A DNA stretch of 12,624 nucleotides. It comes from Methanobacterium sp. UBA176 (GTDB taxonomy: Archaea > Methanobacteriota > Methanobacteria > Methanobacteriales > Methanobacteriaceae). The position numbers were made by a program, and so were the translations under genes. The DNA is taken from contig DAVZ01000031.1 of the NCBI GenBank assembly GCA_002505765.1, positions 1 to 12,624 of the forward strand, read 5' to 3'. The notes beneath the pieces are model-generated. The model did not search any database and was not told the DNA's origin. It saw only the letters and a list, made by a program, of their open reading frames with translations. Each line of letters opens with the position of its first letter. Position 1 is the stretch's first letter. Below are positions 1-8,609 of the stretch, in pieces.

Positions 1-221
1 ATTCGAACACCAGGAAAAAGTATACACTTCCCCCGTATTAAATTTATCGATTTAATTCTCAGTTAAATCATATACAACTAAAAATAAAACTGCACTTTTA
101 CAAACCCCCCTTAACTAGTATTAAAAATACAAAAAACAAGCCATTATAACCTTTCTACAACCACCAAAATTTGGAGGAGGCTAATATATTAATAAATTAA
201 ATAAAAAAAGTGAAAAATGAA
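1..221. other. Gene-free left edge
   Basis: I see no supported gene here. A Shine-Dalgarno-like GGAGGAGG lies at 173-180 on the plus strand, but no start codon with a useful frame follows it. The A-run near 203-209 serves the minus-strand gene to the right as a terminator tract. Confidence 0.5.
203..209 (-). terminator. T-tract terminator of the PsbP-like lipoprotein gene
   Basis: Seven A's on the plus strand give T7 in the minus-strand transcript, 12 bases past the stop codon at 222. Archaeal RNA polymerase terminates at oligo-T tracts without needing a hairpin, so this is a reasonable end for the transcript. It is judged from position and composition only. Confidence 0.5.
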
Positions 222-803
222 TTATTGGACCTTAAAACTTTTTAAAATCATATCAAAATTAGCTTTTTCTTTATCAAAGTCTTTATTTGCGGCTGAAAAT
301 GTTATTATATATGTTTTTCCATTTTTAACAAAATATATGAGTTCAAATTTACTTTTTCCAGCGATAGGATCATTAATTGCATATATGCTCTCATATGCTT
401 TGTTACCATCTATTGTGGTCATATTGTCCGAAATTTTCTTATAACCAAAATAAATTTCATTTTTAGCTTGATTAACTGCTTCTTGCTCTGAATTGTTCTT
501 ATTAGGTATAATATCAATCATAAATTGGGGTTGAAATGATGATTCATTTATTTGAACAGCTGCAATTGTAGTCTTCCCATTATTATTAAATGTGCTAACA
601 GCCCAACTATCAGGGCATTTAAAAGTAACACTAGCTATAGAATAGGTGCCATTAGGTGTTTTATTGAGTTCAGTAAAATTACTACTTTTATCCCCTAAAT
701 TTAAAACTTGAGCAAATCCTCCAATGGATACACATCCAGAACTTAAAACAGCTAAAATCAAAATTCCTACTATTACTCCAACATATTTAGTGTATATCTG
801 CAA
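222..803 (-). CDS. PsbP/DcrB-like lipoprotein, 193 aa
   Basis: The start is a TTG at 801-803, chosen because AAAGGTGAT (808-816) sits just upstream. The N-terminus has a hydrophobic segment (about residues 8-22) ending in a lipobox-like LSSGC with Cys24, so the protein is probably lipid-anchored on the outer face of the membrane. Residues from about 50 have the features of the PsbP/DcrB-like fold seen in many archaeal small lipoproteins: an FKCPDSWAV strand, a central DGNKAYESIY segment, and a C-terminal helix ending MILKSFKVQ. The same three features recur in the protein encoded at 3919-4434, so the two are distant paralogues. The gene lies 183 bases downstream of the third peptidase tail (986-1758). 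Its function is unknown; it is a candidate partner or immunity protein by position only. Confidence 0.8.
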   Translation of the reverse strand: MQIYTKYVGVIVGILILAVLSSGCVSIGGFAQVLNLGDKSSNFTELNKTPNGTYSIASVTFKCPDSWAVSTFNNNGKTTIAAVQINESSFQPQFMIDIIPNKNNSEQEAVNQAKNEIYFGYKKISDNMTTIDGNKAYESIYAINDPIAGKSKFELIYFVKNGKTYIITFSAANKDFDKEKANFDMILKSFKVQ

Positions 804-928
804 TTAAATCACCTTTGAATATAATTTGTTCAAATTATCTAAGCTTGGAAATGATTATAATTCAAGTATTTAATGTTATTCCATTAAATCTTTAAATTAA
901 TAGATATTTGTATTTCTTAATTCTATTT

Positions 929-936
929 TATATAAA
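929..936 (-). promoter_or_regulatory. TATA box for the lipoprotein gene
   Basis: The minus strand reads TTTATATA, the archaeal TATA consensus, preceded by an A/T-rich BRE-like stretch. It lies about 126 bases before the TTG start at 803, implying a leader of roughly 100 bases. It therefore gives the lipoprotein its own promoter, separate from the peptidase fragment before it. An A-run at 953-960 (T8 on the minus strand) is a likely terminator for that upstream fragment. Confidence 0.55.
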
Positions 937-985
937 GAAATAAAAGAATTCTAAAAAAAATATTTAAAATCCCTTAATACTAAAC

Positions 986-1758
986 TCAGCCAATTGTAGG
1001 TCCAAAGCCAATAATAAAACCATCCTTCATATAAGGTCTTTTAATAACGAATACATGTTGCTTCTGACCACCTAAACGTGAGAGAACTACGCTTAATCGA
1101 ATCCAATACAATCTTATTTTTTGACCTGGAACCTGCGTTCGATACCAGCCTGTTATAAATGCAACTGCATATATTAAGCTAGGTTTAGTTATTATAACAT
1201 GAATATAACATGTTGAATAAGACTTTCCTTTATTTTTAATTATTCCCCATACACGAACGCCTCCAAATCCAATTTTTCCTTTAATATTCTGCATTTCAAC
1301 AATAGTCAAATCCGTACCATTATTTAATTGCGGATCGTTTGTATCATTTGTTACAACCAGCGCATATCCACTATAGAGGGTAGTAAAGTTCTCTAATGTC
1401 ATGTTAATGTTTCCAAGTCGGTATCTGCAAGATAAACTGTAGTATTGGTTATATTAGTTATAATACTGTAATGTCCTTCCCCATTAACGGTTAAAAACAC
1501 AATATTGTTAGTTCTAAGCTGTTCAACTGATAATTTTAATCCTTTTGCAATTAAACCTTTAGCTTGTGCTGCCTGTATAAGTCCATACATTGTAGTTCCA
1601 GTTTCATCAGCACCAGCAAGAATGGCAAGTTCATCTTGTATTACATTGATTCCCATGTTTTTAAGGACAGTAGCAAGTGTTGCTGGTCCACAATTGTATT
1701 CGTTAGTTGCCCTGTTTGAATCATAATAAATAATTCCATTTCCGTTATTTGCTATAGT
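986..1758 (-). pseudogene. Orphan C39-type peptidase domain with tail A (5'-truncated, frameshifted)
   Basis: The frame opens after a TGA at 1759-1761 with no signal peptide or start context. It encodes the last part of a beta-helix repeat, then a complete C39-like domain: NEYNCGPATLATVLKNMG with the catalytic Cys, GEGHY with the His, and YLADTDL with the Asp. It stops at 1399 because one base is missing near 1411. Restoring a G would read DLGN-I-N-M-T-L-E-N-F, matching the DLG/LGNIEMNL context of the other two copies. The remainder (986-1402) gives the domain end GYALVVTND and a roughly 95-residue tail unlike the other tails. The overlapping frames (1399-1402) suggest frameshifting rather than two genes. 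The domain is near-identical in DNA to 5082-5380. It lies 19 bases after the membrane protein gene. Confidence 0.75.
1411..1709 (-). repeat. Direct repeat copy 1: C39 peptidase domain DNA
   Basis: This is a 299-base segment encoding the peptidase core. It closely matches 5082-5380 in the same orientation. In the best-conserved 80-base stretch I count about three mismatches. The two copies are 3.67 kb apart and could recombine. Confidence 0.85.
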
Positions 1759-1777
1759 TCATAAGTATACTCACACA

Positions 1778-2551
1778 TTATCTCAAGATTAAAAGTGCCA
1801 TAATAACAATAAATATCATTATAGCGCTTAATCCTATGATTTTTTCCTTTTTCTCATTAGAAACTTTTAAATCACTTCTAGAAATTTGAATTAAAAAATA
1901 GATTGTAATCATCATGGAAGAAGCAAAAGCAAAAGGCCAATCATCTCCTATTTGATAGGCAAAGTAAATGAGAATAAAAAACTGTAATATTAAAAGAAAC
2001 CCCATGGCCACAGCATACCTAATTGAAACATTAACTTTTTTATTTTCATGATAATATCCATATACGAAAGTCATTAACCCTAAAGTGATTCCATATAAAA
2101 ATATGGGATTGTAATAAGCTATAAAACCAGCTAGACTACCAATAATTATAATCATGCTCATAAATAGTAGTGTTAGTTTTGTTTTATCTTTTAATATGTT
2201 GACTTTTGTTTCAGAGGATTTTAGATATTCTTTACGGACTTGGTTGGCTATATATAAGGTAAATAATGGTGCACCAATTAAAGGAATTAAATACTCATTT
2301 CCATCATAAAATGGATAATAAAAGTAGGTATAAGTTAAAATGAACCATTGAACTATATTAACACCGAACATGGCCACAGCATAACTTAATGAAACCTTAA
2401 TTTTTTTACCTTCAACATAAAATCCAGATATAAGGATCATAGTTCCTATGGTAATGTTAAATAGGTCTAATGGAGACTTAGATCCTAAATACATTCCTAA
2501 AAATATTAATATTAATCCAATCCCTAATATTACCAATTTTTTTTCAGTCAT
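1778..2551 (-). CDS. Nine-TM membrane protein with internal duplication, 257 aa
   Basis: This is an intact integral membrane protein with about nine hydrophobic helices (roughly residues 4-23, 30-48, 56-77, 87-105, 124-146, 152-170, 179-199, 207-224, 239-256). It is a tandem duplication of a four-helix unit. Residues 34-77 and 156-199 align at an offset of 122, sharing for example KKIKVSLSYAVAMF and KKVNVSIRYAVAMG, and WFILTYTY and FFILIYFAY. A ninth helix closes the protein. The ATG start has a weak GTGAG upstream, only 19 bases after the stop of the second peptidase tail (2571), so the two are probably co-transcribed. I do not recognise the family. Charged loops are short and no catalytic or ATP-binding motif is visible. 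It could be a transporter-like partner or an immunity protein of the preceding tail. Confidence 0.85.
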   Translation of the reverse strand: MTEKKLVILGIGLILIFLGMYLGSKSPLDLFNITIGTMILISGFYVEGKKIKVSLSYAVAMFGVNIVQWFILTYTYFYYPFYDGNEYLIPLIGAPLFTLYIANQVRKEYLKSSETKVNILKDKTKLTLLFMSMIIIIGSLAGFIAYYNPIFLYGITLGLMTFVYGYYHENKKVNVSIRYAVAMGFLLILQFFILIYFAYQIGDDWPFAFASSMMITIYFLIQISRSDLKVSNEKKEKIIGLSAIMIFIVIMALLILR

Positions 2552-2570
2552 ATTAGCTCACATCTTCAAA

Positions 2571-3897
2571 TTATTCAATTATTTCAAATGCTTTCCCTAA
2601 ATCAGTTGAGCCCTGTATCACTAAACTATATCCCACAAAACTTGTAACTGGAGCAGCAGGAGTTACACTTCCACCAGCAGTTATTGCTAATCCCGCAACT
2701 ATCTTTAAAGCTCCTCCAACGATTTTCTTTTCTCTTGGACTATAATATGTAGGTTCTGTGGGTTTAGGACGATAATTTAAGTAGGGTTTAGTAGTGAATA
2801 GCATTGCGTTATTGTTCAATGCGCCATTGTTAATACCGTTTCTAGCAGTTATAAGTATTTTTGAAGTTTTTGCCGGTATATTAAGCTGAACCTTATATGA
2901 AACTTTTTTCCAGTAACCAGGTTTATAGTGCCATGTTGTCTTCCAATATCCGCTTTTAACATACACTTTTACCAGGCGGAGTTCATAATGTCCGCGGATA
3001 TATATAGAAATAGGACCCCAATGTGCCCAGTGACCTAGAACCCATACAGATCTGAGTACCCATCTATAGCCGCTTGTGTTCACCCATTTTTTAGTTGAAT
3101 ACAAACGTGCAGGAACCCAAACATATTTAGTTTTTAAAACATACATCATTGCCTTGATATTCTGCATTTCTGTATCATTTAACTCAGTACCATTGACTTC
3201 TATGGTGCCATTCGCCACGATAAGCACATAACCTGTTAGATCAGTTATATTTGTTATGAAGAGTTCATTGAATTTAGTCAGGTTCATTTCAATATTACCC
3301 AAGATTTGGATCTGTCAAGTATACGGTGTCATTGGTTATATTTCTAATGATGTTGTAGTGGTAGTTTCCATTGATTTTCAGACTACGATGTAGTTGGCTT
3401 GGAGTTGTTCTGTTCTTAGTCTGTATCCTCTGGCATTTAAACCTTTATGGCTGCTTGTTTTAAGCCAAGCATTGTAGTTCCAGTCTCTGTTGTATTGGAC
3501 AGAGTTGCAAGTTCTACTTCAGTGGCATTTACTCCGAGATTTTTCATGACTGTGGCCAGTGCTGCAGGTCCACAAGTGTAAATTGTAGTTGCAATAATGA
3601 TATCATCAGAATCAACAGTGGAGTTATTTGCAATCCAATTCTCGTTAATTGTATTTCCTAATTCAGAGGTATTAATTGAATTGTAATAACAGATTCCACA
3701 ACCATTATCATTAGGGTATTATTTTTTATTGTGTATTATTATGTTTTAAAGAGATATGTTCATAACAGTTTCCTTTAACAGTATTTTCAGTTAGATTGGT
3801 ACTGTTTGCATTGTAGAGGATTTTATTTATTGAACTAGCATAATTAGTAAGAAACATTGTTTTTATGGTTATTATCTGATTTTGCATTTGAAATTTA
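2571..3897 (-). pseudogene. Orphan C39-type peptidase domain with aromatic tail B (5'-truncated, several frameshifts)
   Basis: Reading down from 3897, the fragment begins in beta-helix repeats (LTENTVKGN, then NDNGCGICYYNS, NENWIANNS). It enters a C39-like domain with TCGPAALATVMKNLG (Cys), NYHYNIIRNIT (His) and VYLTDPNLGN (Asp). The frame is broken near 3711, 3448 and 3380 (one base lost each) and near 3302 (one base gained). The last 243 codons (2571-3302) are open: they give the domain end GYVLIVANG, then a Trp/Tyr-rich tail (many Y, W, K), then a C-terminal Gly/Ala-rich hydrophobic stretch (about residues 195-230) containing two Gly-Gly pairs. There is no start codon context or signal peptide upstream; the PsbP-like gene ends at 3919. 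It probably derives from a full-length adhesin like that at 4612-8609, and is followed 19 bases later by the 9-TM gene. Confidence 0.75.
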
Positions 3898-3918
3898 TGT
3901 TCTTTTTAGAAAAAGAAA

Positions 3919-4434
3919 TTATTTTATTTGAATGCTATTAATAACTGTTTTATATGCTTTGTAACTAACTGTAGTTCTTTGATCTTGAATAGTAGCGTCT
4001 ACATTATGAGTTATAGTTAATATTCCTGCTCCAGTATCTATATAAGTTGAATAAGTTACTATTCCATCTGGACCTCTTTCAGATACTTTATATGCAGGCC
4101 TTCCGCTAATTATTATTTTATTTTTTTCTATAATGTCTGCGCCTTCAAAAATATATTTGTTCATATATGTTTCAAAATTAATTAGTTTATTTGAAGTTCC
4201 ACTATTCATTAATTCAGATTCCTCAGGATATTCAGTGAATAATAAATTACAGCCAATATAATTGTTATCTTCTATAATTATTCCATTTTGATCAGTTTTA
4301 ATGCCCATATTTTCAGGATAATCAAAAGAAATTGTCCCGTTATCAAAATGTTTTATATTTTCTTTTGGTGTAATAATATAGCCTGAAATTCCAATTATAG
4401 TAATTAAAATCAAAAAAAGAATTATCCGCTTCAA
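3919..4434 (-). CDS. PsbP/DcrB-like membrane-anchored protein, 171 aa
   Basis: I place the start at TTG 4432-4434 rather than the in-frame ATG at 4458. A strong Shine-Dalgarno GGAGGGT (4441-4447) lies between the two, correctly spaced for the TTG. The protein then starts MKRIILFLILITIIG, an N-terminal membrane anchor without a lipobox Cys. The outside part has the same plan as the lipoprotein at 222-803: an ISFDYPENMG strand near the start, ISGRPAYKVSE in the middle, and a C-terminal YKTVINSIQIK. It follows the full-length adhesin gene by 178 bases, after a T-rich tract near 4583-4588, and is preceded by two copies of a 29-base repeat. Its function is unknown; by position it is paired with tail C of the adhesin. 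Confidence 0.8.
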   Translation of the reverse strand: MKRIILFLILITIIGISGYIITPKENIKHFDNGTISFDYPENMGIKTDQNGIIIEDNNYIGCNLLFTEYPEESELMNSGTSNKLINFETYMNKYIFEGADIIEKNKIIISGRPAYKVSERGPDGIVTYSTYIDTGAGILTITHNVDATIQDQRTTVSYKAYKTVINSIQIK

Positions 4435-4463
4435 ATTTTCACCCTCCATATTATACATTCTAA

Positions 4464-4559
4464 ATTACACATCTTTCTAATTTACCTAATACTTGATTTG
4501 CTGCTGTTGGAATTTGGCATATAATCCTTCATTACACATCTTTCTAATTTACCTAATAC
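4464..4559. repeat. Pair of perfect 29-base direct repeats upstream of the PsbP-like gene
   Basis: Positions 4464-4492 and 4531-4559 are identical (both begin ATTACACATC and end ACCTAATAC), with 38 unrelated bases between them, giving a 67-base period. They fill the promoter region of the minus-strand gene starting at 4434. Only two copies exist and neither has an internal stem. A regulatory tandem or a local duplication is more likely than a CRISPR. Confidence 0.85.
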
Positions 4560-4582
4560 AAGCTGATTTTATATCCTAAAAT

Positions 4583-4588
4583 AAAAAA
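4583..4588 (-). terminator. T-tract after the adhesin gene
   Basis: An A-rich run at about 4580-4590 gives an oligo-T stretch on the minus strand about 25 bases after the adhesin stop codon at 4612. It is the only obvious termination signal between the adhesin and the PsbP-like gene. Confidence 0.4.
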
Positions 4589-5081
4589 TTTAGATGAATC
4601 TTTGCAATTAGCTAATTTAGTCTAGTGTATACGTAGTGCTTTGCGCCAAGAGACCATCTAGTATCATAAAACATAATTTTTGGTTTATTATTGTAGACCA
4701 AAGAATATTGAACTTTATAACGTTTGATTAGTTTTCTTGTTTTTAATTTCTGAATTCTATCCCCGTTTCTTCTATAAAAATACACATCTTTATACACGTC
4801 TACTCTATAATATACATATGGTTTTTTTATTTGGGTTGTAATACCTCTACCCGGGCCATTCCATCTTATATAAGAGCTACTAGATCCTCCTATTATTAAT
4901 TTTCCATTATACGTTCTGGTAGTAAAAGTTTTACCTTTTATATTCTGCGTTTCGTTTACATTCAATACTATACCCTCATTTAATTGAGTATTACTTGTAT
5001 CATTTGTTATGACCAAAGCATATCCTAATAATGCATCTATACAGTATATACTATTGAAAGTTTCTATTGCCATTGTAAGGA

Positions 5082-5380
5082 TTCCAAGGTCTGTATCTGC
5101 AAGATAAACTGTTGTATTTGTAATATTTGTTATAATACAGTAATGTCCTTCCCCATTAACGGTTAAAAACACAATATTGTTGGGTCTAAGCTGTTCTACT
5201 GATAATTTTAATCCTTTTGCAATTAAACCTTTAGCTTGTGCTGCCTGAGCAGCCCATACACTGTAGTTCCAGTTTCATCAGCATCAGCAAGTGTGGCAAG
5301 TTCTTCTTGTGGTACATTGATTCCCATGTTTTTTAGGACAGTAGCGAGGGTTGCTGGTCCACAATTGTATTCATTAGTTG
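5082..5380 (-). repeat. Direct repeat copy 2: C39 peptidase domain DNA
   Basis: This 299-base segment encodes the peptidase core of the full-length adhesin and is closely similar to 1411-1709 in the same orientation. The shared block spans from just before NEYNCGP to YLADTDL. Sequence beyond the domain end diverges quickly except for the GYALV(V/I)TND and QNIKGK motifs. Confidence 0.85.
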
Positions 5381-7189
5381 ACATTATAATTTCTGTACTA
5401 TTTATCTGTGATATATTTTCAATCCAGTTTTCTGTGACATTATTTCCAGATGTGGTGCTGTTTGAGTCGATGTGGGCAATCCCAATTCCATTATTTGTTA
5501 TTATATTATCAGTTATTGTATTGCTGCTTGAATTGTAGAGATAGATTCCATTATAATTGTTTATTATGTTATTTTCAGTTATTGTATTGTTGTTTGATCT
5601 ATAGATATCAATTCCATCAAAGTTATTTTTTACATTGTTTCCAGATATAGTATTAGAATTTGAATTTTCAAGATTAACTCCAAAACCATTGCTTATCAAA
5701 ATATTACTATTTATAGTATTGTTAGTTGCGTTATTTAGATAGATTCCACCAGCATTATCTAATATACTATTTTCTGTAATATTACAACCACTTGTATTAT
5801 TTAAAAATATACCATATAAACCTCCATTTATGTTTAATCCCTGTATTGTTGAGCCACTTCCAGAACTAGTTATGGTAAACACACTATTAGTTAAATCAGC
5901 CGCTTCAACAATTACATTTTCACCAGTAACTGGTTTTATTGTGAGTTTTTTATTAACAATGACATTTTCAATGTAAGTACCGTCTTTTAGTGTTATGGTG
6001 TCGTTATTTAATGTGTCTGTATCGTTTATGGCGGCTTGTATTGTTTCAAATCCTTCATTAGTCCTTGTATTATAAATTCCAAGCTCATTAATACTTGTTA
6101 CATTAATTGGTATAGAAATTGACTGACTATCTAAAGTTGCAGTAACATTGGCTATGCCTGATGTTGCACTGTTAAGTATGGCTACTGCTTTACCGTTTCG
6201 GGTGGGTGATGATGTATTTAAGGTTCCTAAAGCTGTGCTGAAATATATCAGTGTATCATCGGGAATGCTACCATCTGAGGATGTATCATTTCCATGGTTA
6301 TCATGGGTTAAATCTGCTGTTGTTATGTAATTGTAATTAGTGCCGGTGCGGTTTGAACGGTCACAGGAACCTGTTAAATTAAGCATTAACCATGTTGTTG
6401 CATTTACACCGCTATTTATTTTTCCTGCGGTAAGTGGACTGGTTCCCTGGAAGTTGGTTCCCCACCAGTTATTTTGCGCATTTACAATTCCATTACCGGT
6501 ATGGTAAATTCCTAATCTATGTTTCCTGTTATTATATTGAATTTAATGTCTACTGATGAGTTTTCGAGATAAATTCCATCTGCATTATTAGAGATGATGT
6601 TACTAGAAATATCTATATTAGAAGATTCTTGTATCTTTATTCCGTTTTGAGAGTTAAATTTAATGGTATTATCCGAAATTGTGCTATTTGTGCATGAATT
6701 AATTAAAATACCATTGGCAGTGCTATTGGTTATTACATTCCCTGAAATACCACTGTAAGTGGAATTAGCAAGATATATTCCATTTAAATTACTTGTTATA
6801 TTATTTCCAAGAACAGTGTTATTATTTGAGATTATATAAACTCCAGAACTACCTGTAGACCCTTTAATAATAAGAGCTAATAATGTTGATCCACTTCCAT
6901 TTGATCCTATACTGAAAACTGGTTGCCCTGTATTTGCAGCATTAACAGTTGAATTTCCTGAAAGAGAACAAATTGTAAGTATTTTATTAACATCGACATT
7001 CTCTGTAAATGTCCCATCTCCAATGGAGATAGTATCATTGTTTTGAGTGTCCGCATCATTTATAACAGCTTGTATTGTGTTGAAAAATTCTTGAGTCCTG
7101 AAATTATACACTTTCCCTGGATTTGAAACAGCAATCCACGGAATAACACTTACAGAACCAGGTAAAATACCTTCAGTACTATTGTATGA

Positions 7190-7546
7190 GTTTAGGATTT
7201 GTGAATACATGTAGACTAATGATTCGAAGCGTATTGAATCTCCTAAACTGATATTGGTCATGTAATTTGGTGCATATTCATTATCATTCATAAAGATTTT
7301 GATGTTATTTGCAATGTCTACAAATTCAGAATCAAGTATTAATCCGTTGGTCATGTTTTCTGTTGGGTTGGGAGCGTTTTGGAAGCCTCCAAGGATTATA
7401 GTACTGTTTAATTCACTGTTAATGTCTAGTATTGCCTGGCTTGATAGTTTTAAGAACTGAGCCATGTTTATTGAGATCCCTGAGATATTTATACAACAAG
7501 GTAGTTGATGATTGGTTTCAATGTAGGTTTTTAATGTTTCTGCAGT
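7190..7546 (-). other. Pseudomurein-binding-like repeat pair within the adhesin
   Basis: Two units about 77 residues apart show the pattern of the pseudomurein-binding repeat of Methanobacteriales surface proteins: a short helix, K-x-(Y/F)-(I/M), an N/D-x-x-L/A-P turn (ETNHQLPCCI; NDNEYAPNYM), then I/S-x-x-x-x-F-x-x-L. They lie between the first and second beta-helix blocks. The family assignment is from pattern memory, not a profile search. Confidence 0.65.
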
Positions 7547-8609
7547 AGTTTTTATGTCTTCAAGAGTGAAAGCAATGTCTGATTCAAACCATGGATAGTA
7601 ATCTGCTGTTGTTCCTATTATACATATGTCAGTTGGACCATCAACTGATTCTAATGGTTCATCTGAGCCCCACCAGTTGTTGGTAGCGTTTATTGTTTCA
7701 TAGCCCTCACTGTAGAGTCCATATCCCCCATATTGCAGGCCGTTTCCAAATATACTATTGAAGTTTATATTGGCTGTTGAGTAGTAAAAGATAATTTCAG
7801 TTCCCCAATTGTCTGTTATAGTGTTTCTAGTGATTATATTATCATCTGAGTAATGGACTTCCATTCCATCCCAATTAGATGTTAGATTATTGTCATATAT
7901 TTTGTTATTGTCAGAATAATCGAGACATATCCCATTATCGTTGCTTGCTGCGGTGTTTTCATTTATAATATTGTATTGTGAGTTTTGAAGCCATATTCCA
8001 CCATAATAATTACTTTTTAAATTGTTTCCAGTTATATTATTGCTTTCTGAGTAATCTAATACAATTCCGTAGCCATCGCTGTTTGAGAAATTGTTTTTAA
8101 TTATTGTGTTATTGCTAGATTGGTAAACATATATCCCATACTGGTTTCCTGTCCCGTTATTATCTGATATTGTATTACTAATGGAGTCATCAAGCAAAAT
8201 CCCATAATTATTATCAGATAACACATTATCTGAGATAGTATTACCCTCAGAATTTTCAATGTAAATTCCACTATTTCCTGTGCTTCCAGTTATAATAAAA
8301 TTCTGAATAATAGAACCATTACCATAACTATTTATGGTGAAAACTGGAAGATAAGAATTATCAGCCTGAACTGTTACCATTCCCTTATTCGCTGCTGTTA
8401 AGGTCAGCTTTTTATTTAAAACAACATTTTCCATGTAAGTGTAGGCTGTGCCATTATCATCATACAGTGATGGTGTCATTATCAGAAGCAGTGTCTATTG
8501 CTGATTGAATGCTGCCTCCAGGGTTTACAGTCCAATCAGCAGCAGAGACAGCCCCAGAAAATAGCAGGCACATTAGGAAAATAGCTGTCGCTACTAAAAT
8601 TCTATTCAA

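Larger units (their letters stand above)
4612..8609 (-). pseudogene. Adhesin-like secreted protein: beta-helix / pseudomurein-binding-like / Ig-like / C39 peptidase / tail C (three frameshifts)
   Basis: The start is TTG 8609 with GGGAGGT at 8617-8623. A signal peptide (MNRILVATAIFLMCLLF..., cleavage near VSAA/DW) is followed by a stop at 8460. Restoring two bases near 8464 (an AC loss), one near 6517 and one near 5255 yields a single ~1333-aa protein. Domains by restored residue: parallel beta-helix block ~45-310 ending NNWWG; pseudomurein-binding-like repeats ~355-393 (TYIETNHQLPCCI...MAQFLKL) and ~432-473 (IFMNDNEYAPNYM); beta-helix ~500-715 ending NNWWG; Ig-like ~743-840; beta-helix ~847-1077; C39 peptidase from ~1080 with Cys1084 (NCGPAT), His1157 (GEGHY) and Asp1173 (LADTD); then a basic Tyr-rich tail of about 115 residues ending at 4612. 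The repeats suggest anchoring to the archaeal wall. Substrate unknown. The frameshifts could be real decay, errors or phase switching. Confidence 0.8.

Noticed and set aside
1..45. Possible tRNA 3' half on the minus strand (ATTCGAAC resembling a T-loop)
   Set aside because: No matching T-stem, anticodon stem or D-arm can be built from the adjoining bases.
173..211. Plus-strand Shine-Dalgarno GGAGGAGG
   Set aside because: No ATG/GTG/TTG at a suitable distance; the nearest GTG frame stops after about a dozen codons.
1399..1402. Translationally coupled pair of genes (ATGA overlap) at the peptidase domain end
   Set aside because: The other two copies read through the equivalent point as one domain, so a one-base loss explains the overlap better.
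4464..4559. Mini-CRISPR (29-base repeat, 38-base spacer)
   Set aside because: Only two repeats, no dyad, no resemblance to known Methanobacteriales CRISPR repeats, and no cas gene in the window.
5223..8479. NosD-type copper-enzyme maturation protein
   Set aside because: The repeats are NosD-like only in sharing the parallel beta-helix fold; the wall-binding-like repeats, Ig-like domain and peptidase domain indicate a surface adhesin-type protein.
4612..8609. Programmed ribosomal frameshifting
   Set aside because: The breaks occur at different places in different copies, without a shared slippery sequence or downstream structure.
2571..8609. Transposon-mediated truncation of the orphan copies
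   Set aside because: No transposase, terminal inverted repeats or target duplications are visible at the truncation points near 3897 and 1758.
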